Of a stretch of 64,000 nucleotides of DNA, positions 45,129 through 56,384 are shown piece after piece. The DNA lies in contig NC_133401.1 of the NCBI RefSeq assembly GCF_047511655.1, forward strand, positions 13,052,001 to 13,116,000. Reading direction: 5' to 3'. This DNA is from Castor canadensis. Lineage: Eukaryota; Chordata; Mammalia; Rodentia; Castoridae. Both the position numbers and the translations under genes were made by a program. How positions within the stretch are numbered: position 1 is the stretch's first letter; the number at the start of each line of letters is the position of its first letter. The notes beneath the pieces were generated by a model. It was not told the origin of the DNA. It made no database searches and was given only the letters and a program-made list of their open reading frames with translations.

Positions 45129-46963
45129 CCCTCTAGTTAGTGGTTTTATCTTTTGACTGACTTAGTTGTTAGCTAGGTTTATGTGCTATTTTTGTCCCTA
45201 TTCTGGAGGTGTAAATTAGCAATATCAAACTCACAGGTTCAATGCCAGACCAGTTGTTTGTCTATTACATATAAAACCACTTTGTGGTTATATAAACAGT
45301 GTAAGCTGGAGAGGGGGATTAATAGTTGTTTGACTACAGACAGAAACTTGTGTAATTGGTAAAGGTGTCAATAAAAGTGGAGGCAGAAAGGGGGATGTGG
45401 GGGAAGAGATATGGGGGCTGCTGGATTTTCTGGCCCTTGCATGTGTTTGGGTATATTTCTGCTGTTGTAGTGGAGGGTGCTTGTGTCAGGGATTTCAGGG
45501 GGTTAAGGGTGTGTATGGTGGTACAGTAGACTACTCAGTGGGTGATGAGTGTGTAGGAGGGGGGAGTAGTGTGGTGATAGGTTGGGGAAGGATAGAAAGG
45601 AGATGCAAAGGCAGGGAGAGAGTGGATGAGAAGGGATAGAAAGAGTAGTTGGGAGGGAGAACAATGGATTGTTGCAGAAGAAAAGGAGGGAAAGTGAAGG
45701 GGTAAGGGGAGGGATAAGAAAATAGAGATGCTAAAGTTAATAATACAGAAAAATACAGGTATAGCAATAACAAAAGTTCAGTCTGCTCAGTAAAATTTCT
45801 GGACTTATTCCTTTGGTGTCCAATCCTGGTATTGGTGCTTAGTATTCTGGGCTTTGTGGGGAATGGTTCTTCCCCTCTTGTCAGACAGCTTGGGGAGGAG
45901 ATAGCTGGAGAATTTTTTCTTTTCTTTTTCCACTGCCCTTGGTCTTATGGGCCATCCATTACAAGCAGGAGCCCTGAAGTTGTCTCACCAGGTGACTGGT
46001 TTATGAGCAGTATTTGGTTCCTTCTGTCCACAGGGCAGGTTGCAATTGGGATCTGAAGTAACTCACTGCAAGTTCATGCAAGGTGGTTAAATATGTTGTT
46101 GTTTTCACCAGGTGGCAACTGTGTTGCCCTACAGCTTCAATTCTTGCTGGTCAGCTACTCCCCTAGCAAGGTGTGGCAATTCAGTTTTCAGTAATGCCCT
46201 CAGTCCTATGAGACTAGCTCAGCGATCCTTATGGCCCTGCTTTGGGAGGTTGGCTTGTCGCCTCACCTCTGCTCTCAGCCTTTGTTACTTTACCATCTTT
46301 GTTCACTGAGAGTTCAGCTCCTTGCACCACCCCCGTTCTCCAGGTTCAGCATTCCACCTCACCCCTGCTGTCCATGTTAGATTGCAATTCACTATTTATG
46401 CTTTTCAGTTTTGTTGGGAGGGTTTCAATCTGCCAAGGGGATGCACTGGATTATGTTCCCAGGGTGTGGGTAGAGGAGTCATGTGTGGTGCATGTTGTTC
46501 ACTTGTTGGGTCTGCAGATTTACTCAGGCAGCTTTGAAACCAGCCAGTGGGGAGAAATGTCATGCTGCTTTTCTCAAAGCAGACACTTCCTGAGACTGGG
46601 CTCAGCACTGCGGAGTTAGGGGTCCAGGATGTTGCAGAATTAGATTCTGCTTGATGATCTATCTTCTGCTTATTGAAAGAAAAAAAATCTTTAAAGGGAG
46701 AAATGACCAGGAGGGTCACTTTCCCCAGGGCAGACATGCCCTGGTTGTACCATACTGGGATTTTCCCAGCTGTTAGGTGCAATTAAAGGCTGTTTTAAGG
46801 GCCAGTCCTTCAATTTTATGTGCACCTAATGTGTTGGTGGTTATTATTTTGGCAAGAAGCAATCATAATTATCCAAGTGTAGCTCCCATATCTCCAGGTG
46901 GTTCCTAGAGTCACAGAGCTCAGGAATTCTGATTCCCTACCCTAACCACCATCTTGGATCCTG
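45129..46963 (-). mobile_element. Probable 5' UTR of an older related L1
   Basis: Near the right end, minus-strand CCAAGATGGTGG (46,946-46,957) resembles the YY1-type 5' terminus of the array L1. At 45,815-45,845 the words GTGTCCAATCCTGG and TTGGTGC match the array 5' UTR element (GATGTCCGTCTT...CCTGGAGTTGGTGCCTC) in order. Purine-rich sequence (45,580-45,740) lies in the position expected on the ORF1 side. No ORF1 reading frame is visible. The boundary at 45,129 is where the young unit 16 abuts it. The stretch 45,129-45,570 is assigned only by continuity. Confidence 0.55.
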
Positions 46964-46969
46964 TCAAAA

Positions 46970-47615
46970 ATTTGTTTTGTTTATGTTCTTGATGCCAGCC
47001 ATCCAAACAGGTGTGAGGGGAAATCTTACCATGGATTTGCCTTGCAAATGGCTGGAGATGTTGAGCATTTCTTCTTGTGTTTTGGGGATATTTGAACTTC
47101 TTCCATTGAAAAAGCTCTGTTCAGTTCATTTGCCCATTTCTTCACTGGGTCATTGGTTTTTTTGGGAGTTTAGTTTCTCAAACTCCCTGTGTATTCCTTT
47201 GTCAGATGTATAGGCTGCAAAGTTTTTCTCCTATTCTGTGAGCAGTTTCTTCACTCTAGTGACCATTTCTTTTCTTGTGCAGAGCTTTTTAATTTCAAGC
47301 AGTCCCATTGTTAGTCCTTTCCCTTAGTTGCTAAGCCATTTGAGTTCTATTTAGGAATTCATTTCCCCATCCTTTTAATTCCAGCATATTCCCTGCTTTT
47401 TCCTTCAGTAGGTTCAAAGTTTCAGGTCTTTTTTAAGATCTTTATTTCACTTTGAGTTGCTATTTGTACAGGGTGAAAACCATGGATCTTGTTTCAGTTT
47501 TCTGCATGCAGATATCCAGTTTTCCCAGGATATTTGTTGAAGAGGCTGTCTTTTCTCCACTATGTGTTTTGGGTTCTTTGTTCAAAAATCCATTGACTGT
47601 ATCTGTGTCCTTTTA
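46970..47615 (-). mobile_element. L1 ORF2 fragment (antisense), copy 1
   Basis: On the minus strand this is the L1 ORF2 segment between the reverse transcriptase and the C-terminus. On the plus strand it reads as the usual TTCTTGATGCCAGCCATCC...GTGTGAGG...ATGGATTTGCCTTGC series found in antisense L1. It is frame-broken and ends near the L1 word TCAAAAATCCATTGACTGTA. Confidence 0.75.
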
Positions 47616-48640
47616 GTTGGGGCTTTCTGAAAGAGAGGACTGGATGGTGGTTGAATTCTGGAGTGGTTTTTTTTTTCTCTACATAGGGGAGTAGTGACTC
47701 CACAGTAAACCTTTCCACTTCTTGTTCTCAAGATGCTGATGGTATCCTCTGTTCCACATAGAGAGCTCCTAAAGCTATCACAGCTGTTAAGCTGTAGCCT
47801 TGAAATTATAGTAACATCAAATGAGGATCAAGTACTCGTACTGTTCCAATATCTTTACTTGTCTATTGGAGCAAAGATGGATTTTCATGGTCCTGGAAGA
47901 CTAATGGTAGTAAGGGTGATGATGGGAGGGAAACAGGGAGGATATCTTTAGTAGATAATATGTCCAACTGCTGTTGTTGAAGTATTTATTTTTACTTTCA
48001 ATTATACTCATGTTTGTTTTGTGTATTTTCAGTTTCTGTTGTTTTGTGCACATATGTTAATACTAATTATGTTTTTAATGAATGAACATTTTATTAGCAT
48101 GTAATGTGCTTCATTTTATTTTATAATCACTGCTTACTGAATATTATTTGGTTGTTATGAGTATACCCACTTCTATACTCTTTTTGTTACTGTCTGCAAG
48201 TATTATGCATTTATGCTTTACCATGAAATGTTAAACCCTTGTAATAGCTGTTTTGAATTTCTAAGTGGAAGTGAATTCTTTATGTCATTTGTTAAAGATT
48301 CATCACTGTCTTGGATTCCCAATACAAGAAGAATTACAAACCAATGATAAAGATAAAATATTTGGTTTGGTAATGGCTTTTATACTCTTTCAAAGGAATC
48401 ATTTACTTTTACATATGCACATTAAAAATAAATGGAGCTAAAACATAAAGTGTGAGATATATCTCAATATAACCCAGTAAGAGTAATGATTAAAGGCATA
48501 AAGTAAAACAATCAGTGCATACTTTGAAACTTCTTTAAACTGGAAATCAATGCATGGGGTTTCATCAAAATGTTACATGCTATATTAGTGTGAAAATTTG
48601 AAATAAATGTATAAGTTAAAATATATCTCATTCTGTATAC
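47616..48640. other. Unclassified AT-rich sequence shared by both duplication copies
   Basis: No credible gene, RNA or known repeat is visible. It contains the marker CCTCTGTTCCACATAGAG (near 47,745), which recurs near 61,069. It may be an unrecognised L1 3' UTR or older repeat. Open frames here are short and differ between the two copies. Confidence 0.5.
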
Positions 48641-48910
48641 TCTTAAAAAAATGAAAGACAGGAATGTAAAACATATCCTGTGAGGAGGTGGGTACTAGTG
48701 AAAGGGTGAATGGAGAAGATGAAGGATGGTGAATATGGTCATGGTTGTATGACAATAAACCTGTTAAAATGCTTTTTTTAAGGGGGTGGAGAAGGGGAAG
48801 GGGAATAATGCAGGGGATGAAGCTTGACTAGGTACACTGTGAGCATGTATGGAAATGTCAGAATGAAACACCCCAGAACAATAAATATATGCTAATAAAA
48901 GTGTTTTTAA
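48641..48910 (+). mobile_element. L1 3' UTR fragment, sense
   Basis: The G/A-rich stretch ending in CAATAAATATATGCTAATAAAA (48,879-48,900), with a following short T/A run, resembles a L1 3' terminus with polyadenylation signals. The partner lies at about 61,985-62,225, where the AATAAA-rich end is also present. Confidence 0.55.
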
Positions 48911-48934
48911 AATTCCCAATCCATGAGTAAACCA

Positions 48935-49602
48935 TTGCAATCTTTTGCTCATAGGATTAACATACAGAATATATTAAGAGCCATGAAATTAAACGTGAAA
49001 AGTACAAATAATCCTATTAATAAATGGGCAAATAAATTGAACAGACACTTCTCAAAAGAAGAACAAATGGCTAATAAATACATGAGGAATATTTAACATT
49101 CGTCACCTTAAAGAAAATGCAAATTGAAACAACACTTAAATTCCATCTCACCTCAATCAGATGGACTGTCATCAAGGAAAGTCATGCCAAAAAATTCTGG
49201 GATGAATGTGGTGGAATAGGAACCCTTATCCACTGTTGGTAAGAGTGTAAATTAGTGAAGCCACCGTGGAAATCAGTATGGAAGTGTTTCACAAAAGTAA
49301 AAATAGAATTAAGATAACTTTGCTGTACCACTGTTGAGCATTTATCCAAATGAATGTAAGTCACCTGCACACCCACATTTATTGTAGCTTTATTCACAAC
49401 AGCCAAGCTACAGAATGCTCTTAGTTGCTCAGCATATGTTGAATGGAAAAATAACATATGGTGTATTATTCTTCCTTAAAGAAGAATGAAATTACATTGT
49501 TTGTAGGAAAATGGATAGAAGTGGAAATCATCATGTTGCAAGAGATATAACAGTTTAAAAGAGACAAATATTCTATTTTCCTCCTATGTGGAATCTAGTA
49601 AT
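48935..49602 (+). mobile_element. 3' end of L1 ORF2, sense, decayed
   Basis: Plus-strand sequence follows the ORF2 C-terminal order: AATGGGCAAATAAATTGAACAG (49,022 on; ORF2p WAK-MNRHFSKE-like), CTTCTCAAAAGAAGAAC, AATGCAAATTGAAACAAC, the CCCTTATCCACTGTTGGTAAG block (GTLLHCWW in intact L1) and TTTATTGTAGCTTTATTCACAAC. Stops and frameshifts interrupt it. It runs into the GGT repeat immediately after GGAATCTAGTAAT, a site shared with the partner copy. Confidence 0.8.
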
Positions 49603-49754
49603 GGGGTGATGGTTGTGGTGGTGGGGGTAGTGGTGGGGGTGGTTGTGTTGGTGGTGGAGGCAGTGGTGTGGTGGTTGTGGTGGGGGTTGTGGTAGTGGTG
49701 GTGGTGGTGGTGGTAGTAGTGGTGGTAATAGCAGCAGCATCAGTAGTAGTAGTT
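49603..49754 (+). repeat. Imperfect (GGT)n microsatellite, copy 1
   Basis: About 150 bp of GGT/GTG units with GTT and GAT interruptions, ending in AGC and AGT trinucleotides. It sits between the L1 ORF2 end and its 3' UTR. The partner tract is much longer. Confidence 0.95.
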
Positions 49755-50335
49755 ATATAACATGATTATGGAAAATGACTCTTTGGTGAGAAGAACCACC
49801 AACAAGGGAGTGGGGTAAAGGTGAATATGATGCTATGAATGTGATCACTTACCTCATGAATACATATGAAAACAGCGTAACAAAACACACTAAAAATGAG
49901 TTAAACTGGGTGGGTAATTAAAGTAAAAAAGAGGGGGTAAATTTGAGCAAAACCCATCATATGTGTGGATATATTACAATGGAGTCCCTTTGTATGCTAA
50001 AAATGAGTAAGATTCTCAAAACAGTGAATTTTTCCTTTGGACTTACAGCAAATATTATAGTGTTATGAACTAGTAGAGGAGTCATACCTGTGCATAAAAA
50101 TCCAATTCCTTTCATCCATTTAAGTATTATATGGATAATATACACTCCATCCATGGCTCAGTAGATATTTGGGTTTTGTGACATACAGGGTTAGGAGATA
50201 AGTCAGAGAAAGCATGGGTACTGCAAAATAATTTAGTAGTTAGCTGTAAAATGCCATTTTCCTTTGAGTGGATCCATTAGTTGTCCAATGTTTGTACTTG
50301 AAGCCCAAGTAAAGTAAACCTGTGAAACCCAATGA
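49755..50335 (+). mobile_element. Probable L1 3' UTR, sense, copy 1
   Basis: This follows the ORF2 end in the same orientation and matches 63,389-64,000. Shared markers are GAGAAGAACCA, GGTGAATATGATGCTATG and GTGATCACTTACCTCATG. There is no poly(A) tail at the right end, so the true 3' end is lost or not recognised. Confidence 0.55.
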
Positions 50336-51045
50336 CAATCCACATGGAAGTAAGGAGACAGAGACTTAGGAACAAGATATTGACATGTCAGGAGCTAATG
50401 TCAGGTTACCTTACAGGGTGACAGATTGGGCCCCTGGAACAATCTTGCATTCTAATTTAGTGACCGGAGGCCATGCCTCTAGCCATGCAGGTAAGGGAGC
50501 AGAAAATTCAGGTGACCCAAGTACCATTACAACTACTGGAATCTGAAAGGCCACTCTAAAAGAATAAGAAAGGAGGAAAATTCTATGCTCAGAAACTCCA
50601 ACACTAATGTAACTCCACACCCACAGGTACTATGGTTATCACTGAAGCCAGAGCAGAAATGGCACCACATCTACCAAGCCCTTTCCTGTCTACTTTCTGA
50701 TGGAAAAGAAGTCTCATTAACTAGGCATAGGGAAGTGTCCATGGAGACAATGAACTTCCTGCCCTAAGTAGTTTCTCTTAGTTGCCATGAGTTTGCACAG
50801 CAGCTGTCCCCATGTCCTTATCATGGGATGTTCTGTCAAAGGGTCATTCAACGTGTGCTTTGTGTATTTATATACCTGAGGTCATGGCTCTGAGTTGGTG
50901 AACCTAGGAATGAATCAATCAGCCATGAGAAGAGTTACTGCAAAATAAATGAGGTATCTGAGGTCAATTTAGAAAGTATTATAGTGGTGAAGATCCCCAA
51001 AGGAATGGCCAGAGCACAAATAAGTTTGGAAGGATCAGACCTAGT
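50336..51045. other. Unclassified flank of the P450 pseudogene locus
   Basis: No gene was recognised. It continues beyond the L1 insertion at 54,946, because the 11 bp target-site duplication rejoins the two sides. A seven-codon resemblance to the C-terminus of CYP2 proteins at 50,747-50,767 is treated separately as a weak lead. Confidence 0.4.
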
Positions 51046-51056
51046 CAGGCACTTCT
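51046..51056. repeat. Target-site duplication, left copy (L1)
   Basis: CAGGCACTTCT is repeated at 54,935-54,945 on the far side of the L1. The left copy is followed at once by a T-rich tract, which is the L1 poly(A) tail seen in antisense. Confidence 0.85.
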
Positions 51057-54000
51057 TTTTCTTTTTTTTTTTTAAATTCATTTATTTACATGTGCATACA
51101 TTGTTTGGGTCATTTCTCCCCCTTGTCCCCCACCCCCCATCCTCTACCTCTCCCCCCTTGCTTCCAGGCAGAACCTGTTCTGCCCTTATCTCTAATTTTG
51201 TTAAAGAGAAGAAATAAACATAATAAGAAAGACAAAGCGGTTTTGTTAATCGAGTTAAGGGTAGCTATAAAGAGATATTGCTAGCATTGCTTCCATGCAC
51301 AAATGTGTTATAACCCAAGTTGATTCATCTCTAACTGATCTTTACACTAGTTACTGTTCCCCTTCTTGTGTTGACCTCTGTTGTTTTAAGGTTTCTGTAG
51401 TAGTTCCTCTGGAGTGGGGATATCAAATGCTTTCATGTTTTGGGTTTACTATCTATCCCCATACCTCCCATATGTGCTCTTCCCTTATCATGTGACCCAA
51501 GTTCAATGACACTGCTGTATTTGCCCTAGATCTAAAGTCCACATATGAGGGAGAACATATGATTTTTGGTCTTCTGAGCCTGGCTGACCTCACTCAGAAT
51601 AATGTTCCATCCATTTACTTGCAAATGATAGGATTTCATTCTTTTTCATGGCTGAGTAAAATTCCATTGTGTATAAATACCACATTTTCTTGATTCATTC
51701 ATCAGTAGTATGGCATCTTGGTCCTTGGTTGTTTCCATAACTTGACTATTGTGAATAGCACTGCAATAAACATGGGTGTGCAGGTGCCTTTGGAGTAGCC
51801 TGTGTTGCATTCTTTTGAGTATATCCCCAGGAGTGGGATTGCTGGATCATATGGCAGATCTATGTTTAGATTTTTAGAAGCCTCCAAAATTTTTTCCAGA
51901 GTGGTTGCACTAGCTTGCATTCCGACCAGCAGTGTGCAAGGGTTCCTTTTTCCCCGCATCCTCACCACCACCTGTCAGTGGTGGTGTTTTTAATGATGCC
52001 TATTCTAACAGGGGTGAGGTGGCATCTTAGTGTGGTTTTGGGTTTTTTGGGGGTTTTTTTTGTTTTGTTTTGTTTTTCTATCACATTCTCTTTATTTTCT
52101 GCAGTAAAATATACTGCTACCAAATAAGTCGTTACAAAGATGCTGTTTTTCTAAATAAATAATAAAATGGGCACAGCTCACCAATACATAGTAGCAAAAT
52201 AATTCCTAAGAATGCTATGAAAAGCAAGATAAATATCTTTTGGACAACAAAATGGGGGAATCACATTTAAATTATTTCAGAAACAGGCTATAACCATTAT
52301 TGCACAACTAATAAGCACTGAAACACCATATCAAGCTGTAGAAACTCAAATAAAAGAATTAGATAATTCTGAATATTCTGCTAAATTCTTTTTGAAGAAT
52401 TTACCCACCAAAGAATCAGGTTTCATATTTTAACTACAAAACAGGAAACTCCAGTGCTATCTGGAAGATGTCCTCTGCTATGTTTAAAAACCTTGTATTT
52501 CATTGGAATTTGGAAAGAATGGAGAGTGACTTTTATCTTGTTCTTGCAAAGGAATTGGACAGTTTCTTTTCTATTTCTTCAAACACAGGGAATTAAAAAA
52601 AAAAACTTTAACCTGAAAATACTTTGCTGAACCACCTTCCACTTGTCTGTTTTCAAATAAAGTCCAAATTTAGGAGTCAAGGCCAATAGTCAGCTCTTGT
52701 GCTCTGGACTTAAACAATATCACAGGTATGAGTAAAAAAAAAAAAACATGAACTGGTTACTGTCAGGCTTGAATATTGCCCACGGTGTTCCCATGAGGAG
52801 GGGAAAGTAGGCAAAGATATTCTAGGTGGAGGATTTTTTTTTCCAATTAACAGTAGACCAACTGCCTCAAGTATGGTAATTTTAACACTATATTCCCAGT
52901 GGTTTATCTCCTCAATAAACAGTCTGTATAGTTAATAAACAGCTCTTGTTTTTCCTTAGGGAATATCATGGAGCTTTTGTCACAGATCTGACCATAACGC
53001 TACTTTAATACGTTGGCAAAAGCTTAAACAGTTTTTGGATACATTTCCAATTTGATGGAAAGCATTTATAGTCAATTGAATTTTAATATAACGAATAGGA
53101 GAAAGGGAGTAGTTTCAACTCAAGTCTCATCCATACTTTCTTAGAAAGCACAGATCAATGATATCTAATGAAAAATATGTTTACAGTAGTATCTTCCAGA
53201 TTAAAAAATAAAAGGCATAGAAAGAATACAGGCTGCTCCTAAACAAGTTTGGGACCTAGTGACTCACCAACACACTATCAGAGATAACCCCTAGCCCTAT
53301 CCTAGCCGCAATATTTCCACTATTGTGTCTTATCTTTTCCCGAAGTCAATCTTACTGAATAATCATCACTGGTCCTATGAAACTAGTGGAATCTTTCAAC
53401 ATAAACATCCATGGATGAGGAGTGTAGGCTTTGTACAAGTCACATCATTGAGTCGCCCAGTGTCTGCAGAGTGCTATAAGCCTGTCTACAGTTCCTTGCT
53501 CACCCATCATCCCTTCCCTGACACTATCACTGACCAAACTGCATTTACCTTAGTAATAGCACCCCTATACAGAGCTTACTTGTATTAGTGGAACACAGTG
53601 CATTTGCCCACATACCCTTCATTCATCAAGTCAACTTTTGGGGAGTAGCATAGTATGTGTGAATTAAATGCTGCCCCCTCCCCGCAGAAGAACCTGAATT
53701 TTCAGGATTTCTGGTCGTGTTTTTTTAAAATATTTTTTATTTTGCACTAGTGGTAATGTCAGATGAGTAATAGAGGCCAGATGTCATGGAGAATGAACAG
53801 TAATGTACACTCCCTATGTCTAAAATAGCAGGCTAGAAGGCAGTCTATCTTTTCTCCAAAGGCCCTTGTCCTGGTTGCTGAGAAGCAAACCCAGCAGCAT
53901 ATTCTACAGTTAAGCTACACTGCCTGGAAGAACACCAAGCACTTCATACCTCTTAGTGTGGTTTTGATTTGCACTTCAGATGGTGAGCCTTTTTTCGTGT

Positions 54001-54934
54001 GTGTTTTGGCCATTTGAATTTCTTCTTTTGAGAAAGTACTGTTTAGTTCAGTAGCTCATTTCTTTATTGGTTCATTGATTTTGGGAGAGTTTAGTTCCTT
54101 AATTTCCCTGTATATTCTGGTCATCAGTCCTTTGTCTGATGTATAGCTGGCAAATATTTTCTCCCACTCTGTGGGTAGCCTTTTCAGTTTAGAGACCATT
54201 TCTTTTGTTGTGCAGAAGCTTTTTAATTTTATGAAGTCCTATTGGTCCATTCTTTCTCTTAGTTGCTGGGCTGCTGGGGTTCTATTGAGAAAGTCCTTGC
54301 CTATACCTATTACTTCCAGAATGCTTCCTGCTCCTTCCTGTACAGACTTCAGGTCTGATTTAAGGTCTTTGATCCATTTTGAGTTGATACTAGTACGGGG
54401 TGATAAACATGGACCTAGTTTCAGTTTCTTGCAGACAGATAACCACTTTTCCCAGCAACATTTCTTGAAGAGGCTGTCTTTTCTCCATCACATATTTTTG
54501 GCACCTTTGTCAAAAACAAGGTGGGTATAGTTCATGGATCATATCTGGGTCCTCTACTCTGTTCCACTGGTCTTCAAGTCTGTTTTTGTGCCAGTACCAT
54601 GCTGTTTTTATTGCTATTGCTTTGTAATGTAGTTTGAAGTCAGGTATTGTGATACCTCCCTCATTGCTCTTTTTGCTGAGTATTGCCTTGGCTATTTGTT
54701 GTTTCTTTTGTTTACAAATGAACTTTAGGGTAGATTTTTCAATTTCTGTGATGAATGTCTTTGGGATTTTGATGGGAATTGCATTAAACATGTAGATTGC
54801 TTTTGGTAGTATAGCCATTTTTACTATGTTTATTCTACCAATCCATGAGCATTGGAGATCTTTCCATCTTCTGTAGTCTTCTTCAAACTCTTTTTTAAGG
54901 GTTTGTAGTTCTCCTTGTAGAAGTCATTCACATC
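51057..54934 (-). mobile_element. 5'-truncated L1 insertion, itself interrupted by a retrocopy
   Basis: On the minus strand this runs from mid-ORF2 (54,934) to a poly(A) tail (T-run at 51,057-51,073), flanked by an 11 bp duplication. ORF2p remnants are clear. The frame at 54,510-54,818 encodes [20 protein letters not shown] and [14 protein letters not shown]...TAWYWHKNR, from the segment after the reverse transcriptase. The 51,840-51,971 region encodes DLPYDPAIPLLGIYSKE near the C-terminus. The 3' UTR occupies ~51,074-51,600. Removing the 1.9 kb insert leaves about 1.95 kb of L1, so it is a dead, truncated copy. Confidence 0.88.
52025..53966 (-). pseudogene. Poly(A)-tailed retrocopy of an unidentified mRNA, nested in the L1
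   Basis: A 16 bp duplication, TCTTAGTGTGGTTTTG (52,025-52,040 and 53,951-53,966), brackets 1,910 bp that interrupts the L1 sequence cleanly. On the minus strand the insert ends in an A-rich tail (T/G-rich at 52,041-52,077), with AATAAA at 52,091-52,096 shortly before it. These are the marks of L1-mediated retroposition of a polyadenylated transcript. No meaningful reading frame is present and the sequence is AT-rich, so it is probably a 3' UTR from a 5'-truncated copy. I do not recognise the parent gene. Confidence 0.85.
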
Positions 54935-54945
54935 CAGGCACTTCT
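54935..54945. repeat. Target-site duplication, right copy (L1)
   Basis: CAGGCACTTCT, matching 51,046-51,056, marks the 5' (truncated) end of the minus-strand L1. Confidence 0.85.
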
Positions 54946-56384
54946 CAAGTACTATGTCTTCTCAGGTCATGATTTCTGGGTCCTTGCATGTCTTTCCAAT
55001 TCATTTCTCTTGCAAAGTTCCCAAGAGGGTTCTGGTGGAGGGATATCCTGGATTCATCCAGCTCAATCACTTCCTTAGCATCTGACTGGGATTGTTCATG
55101 TCCTATAGATGCATATCTGGGGCAGACATCCAGAAATAGGTGAAGACAGAAAAACAGAAAGCTAAGTGGATAATAAGTGTATGAGAAACTTGAATTGCAG
55201 CTACTTCGTGAATCTTCTCTGAGTCTAGGATCAAGAAGGTAGTGTAAAGAGTTTTCATCTGCAATACTAATGCTTACCAGTCATAAGTCTCCCTAGAATA
55301 GTTACAGATAGGGACTCTGAAAAAATCACAACTGCTATGACTTTCAAAGGTGCCTGAGTTGCTGTAAATTTACCAGTAATTCTTTTTGATGGGTGTTGTG
55401 TCCCTCGTTTAACCCATATACAAAATGGGGAAAAATGATAATGAAATAATCCTGAGAATCTCCATAGTAAGCCAGTTGGGCTCCGTATAAATTACACCCC
55501 TTAGGAAAGCTGGATTTTTATAACGTTGGTGATTGATATTGCTATTTTTCCAATTCCTGGGTGCCCCTTAGAGAACTCTGACCCAAAGTTTCTCTAGTTC
55601 TGTCCAAAGTTCAACTGAAATGGGACTGGAGTCTTCCACTATTTTCCCATCCAAACATGGCAAGTGGAGGTTCTGTGTGGCATAGTGCCCATCCTGACTT
55701 CACTTTGAGACTCTCATGGGCACCCTGGACATGAAGACACAGTAAGAGAGGGGATAAAGCCAAGCAAGTCAACACCTGGACTCAGGTACAGACTCCAGGA
55801 TATTGTTGGGCTTACCAATATACTCCTCCCAGGAACTCCACACCCATAAATGTGAGCTCTTCTCATCTCAAGACCCTCAAATCTACAACTCCAGAATGCT
55901 TCCTCATATGTTGCTGAAAGTGTTCTTCCTCACTGAAAGACTCCAAAATTCACATCCATACATTCTGGCTTATTCCAATAAAATCCAGGACTTTCAATTC
56001 TGTTTTTGTCTCTCCAATCCACATCTATCAGGATTCTTCTCAGTGTAAGAGTCTAAACACAAACCTCAGGTAGCAGTCAAGTGTATATTTCAGCATCTTA
56101 TTGTCTGCAGTTGTTCTCCTGCATACATAAACCCAGAGTCCTCAGACACCTCTCTTCCACTTCTGTGAATTAAGACTGAGCTTTTACTGTCTGTGGATCT
56201 TCCCAGAGGTTCTTCCTCTCTTCCTGTGTTTAGGTTTTATAACCTAAGCAGGGTGGGTATCGACAGATAAAATTGGAAGAGGCAATGAAACACTTGTATA
56301 ATCAGAATCAAAGGCATCTTGCATCCCTCAGAATTTAAAGTCAAATGGCTCAGGTGTCATATTTCTGTCATCTTCACTGCTAAC
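54946..56384 (+). other. 5' flank of the CYP2A-like pseudogene, no gene seen
   Basis: About 1.4 kb directly upstream of the pseudogene start codon, continuous with 50,336-51,045 before the L1 insertion. The last bases before the ATG (CTGTCATCTTCACTGCTAAC) are where a CYP2A 5' UTR and promoter would lie. I could not identify a convincing TATA element, and no open frame looks like a gene. Confidence 0.5.

Larger units (their letters stand above)
46970..50335 (+). repeat. Direct segmental duplication, copy 1 (partner 60,286-64,000)
   Basis: The same order of antisense L1, unclassified sequence, sense L1 and GGT repeat occurs in both blocks, in the same orientation. By eye, 48,361-48,540 and its partner near 61,700-61,875 differ at about 4 of ~180 bases, and 49,190-49,312 differs from its partner at about 5 of ~120. 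The second copy is longer mainly through a larger GGT tract. Both copies include non-L1 sequence, which favours one duplicated segment over two independent insertions. Confidence 0.8.

Noticed and set aside
45397..45639. 80-codon Gly/Val-rich frame in the purine-rich stretch
   Set aside because: Low-complexity G-rich DNA, with an equally open opposite strand and no motif.
53325..53588. An 87-codon plus-strand frame as a gene
   Set aside because: It lies antisense within the poly(A)-tailed retrocopy and shows no domain or homologue that I recognise.
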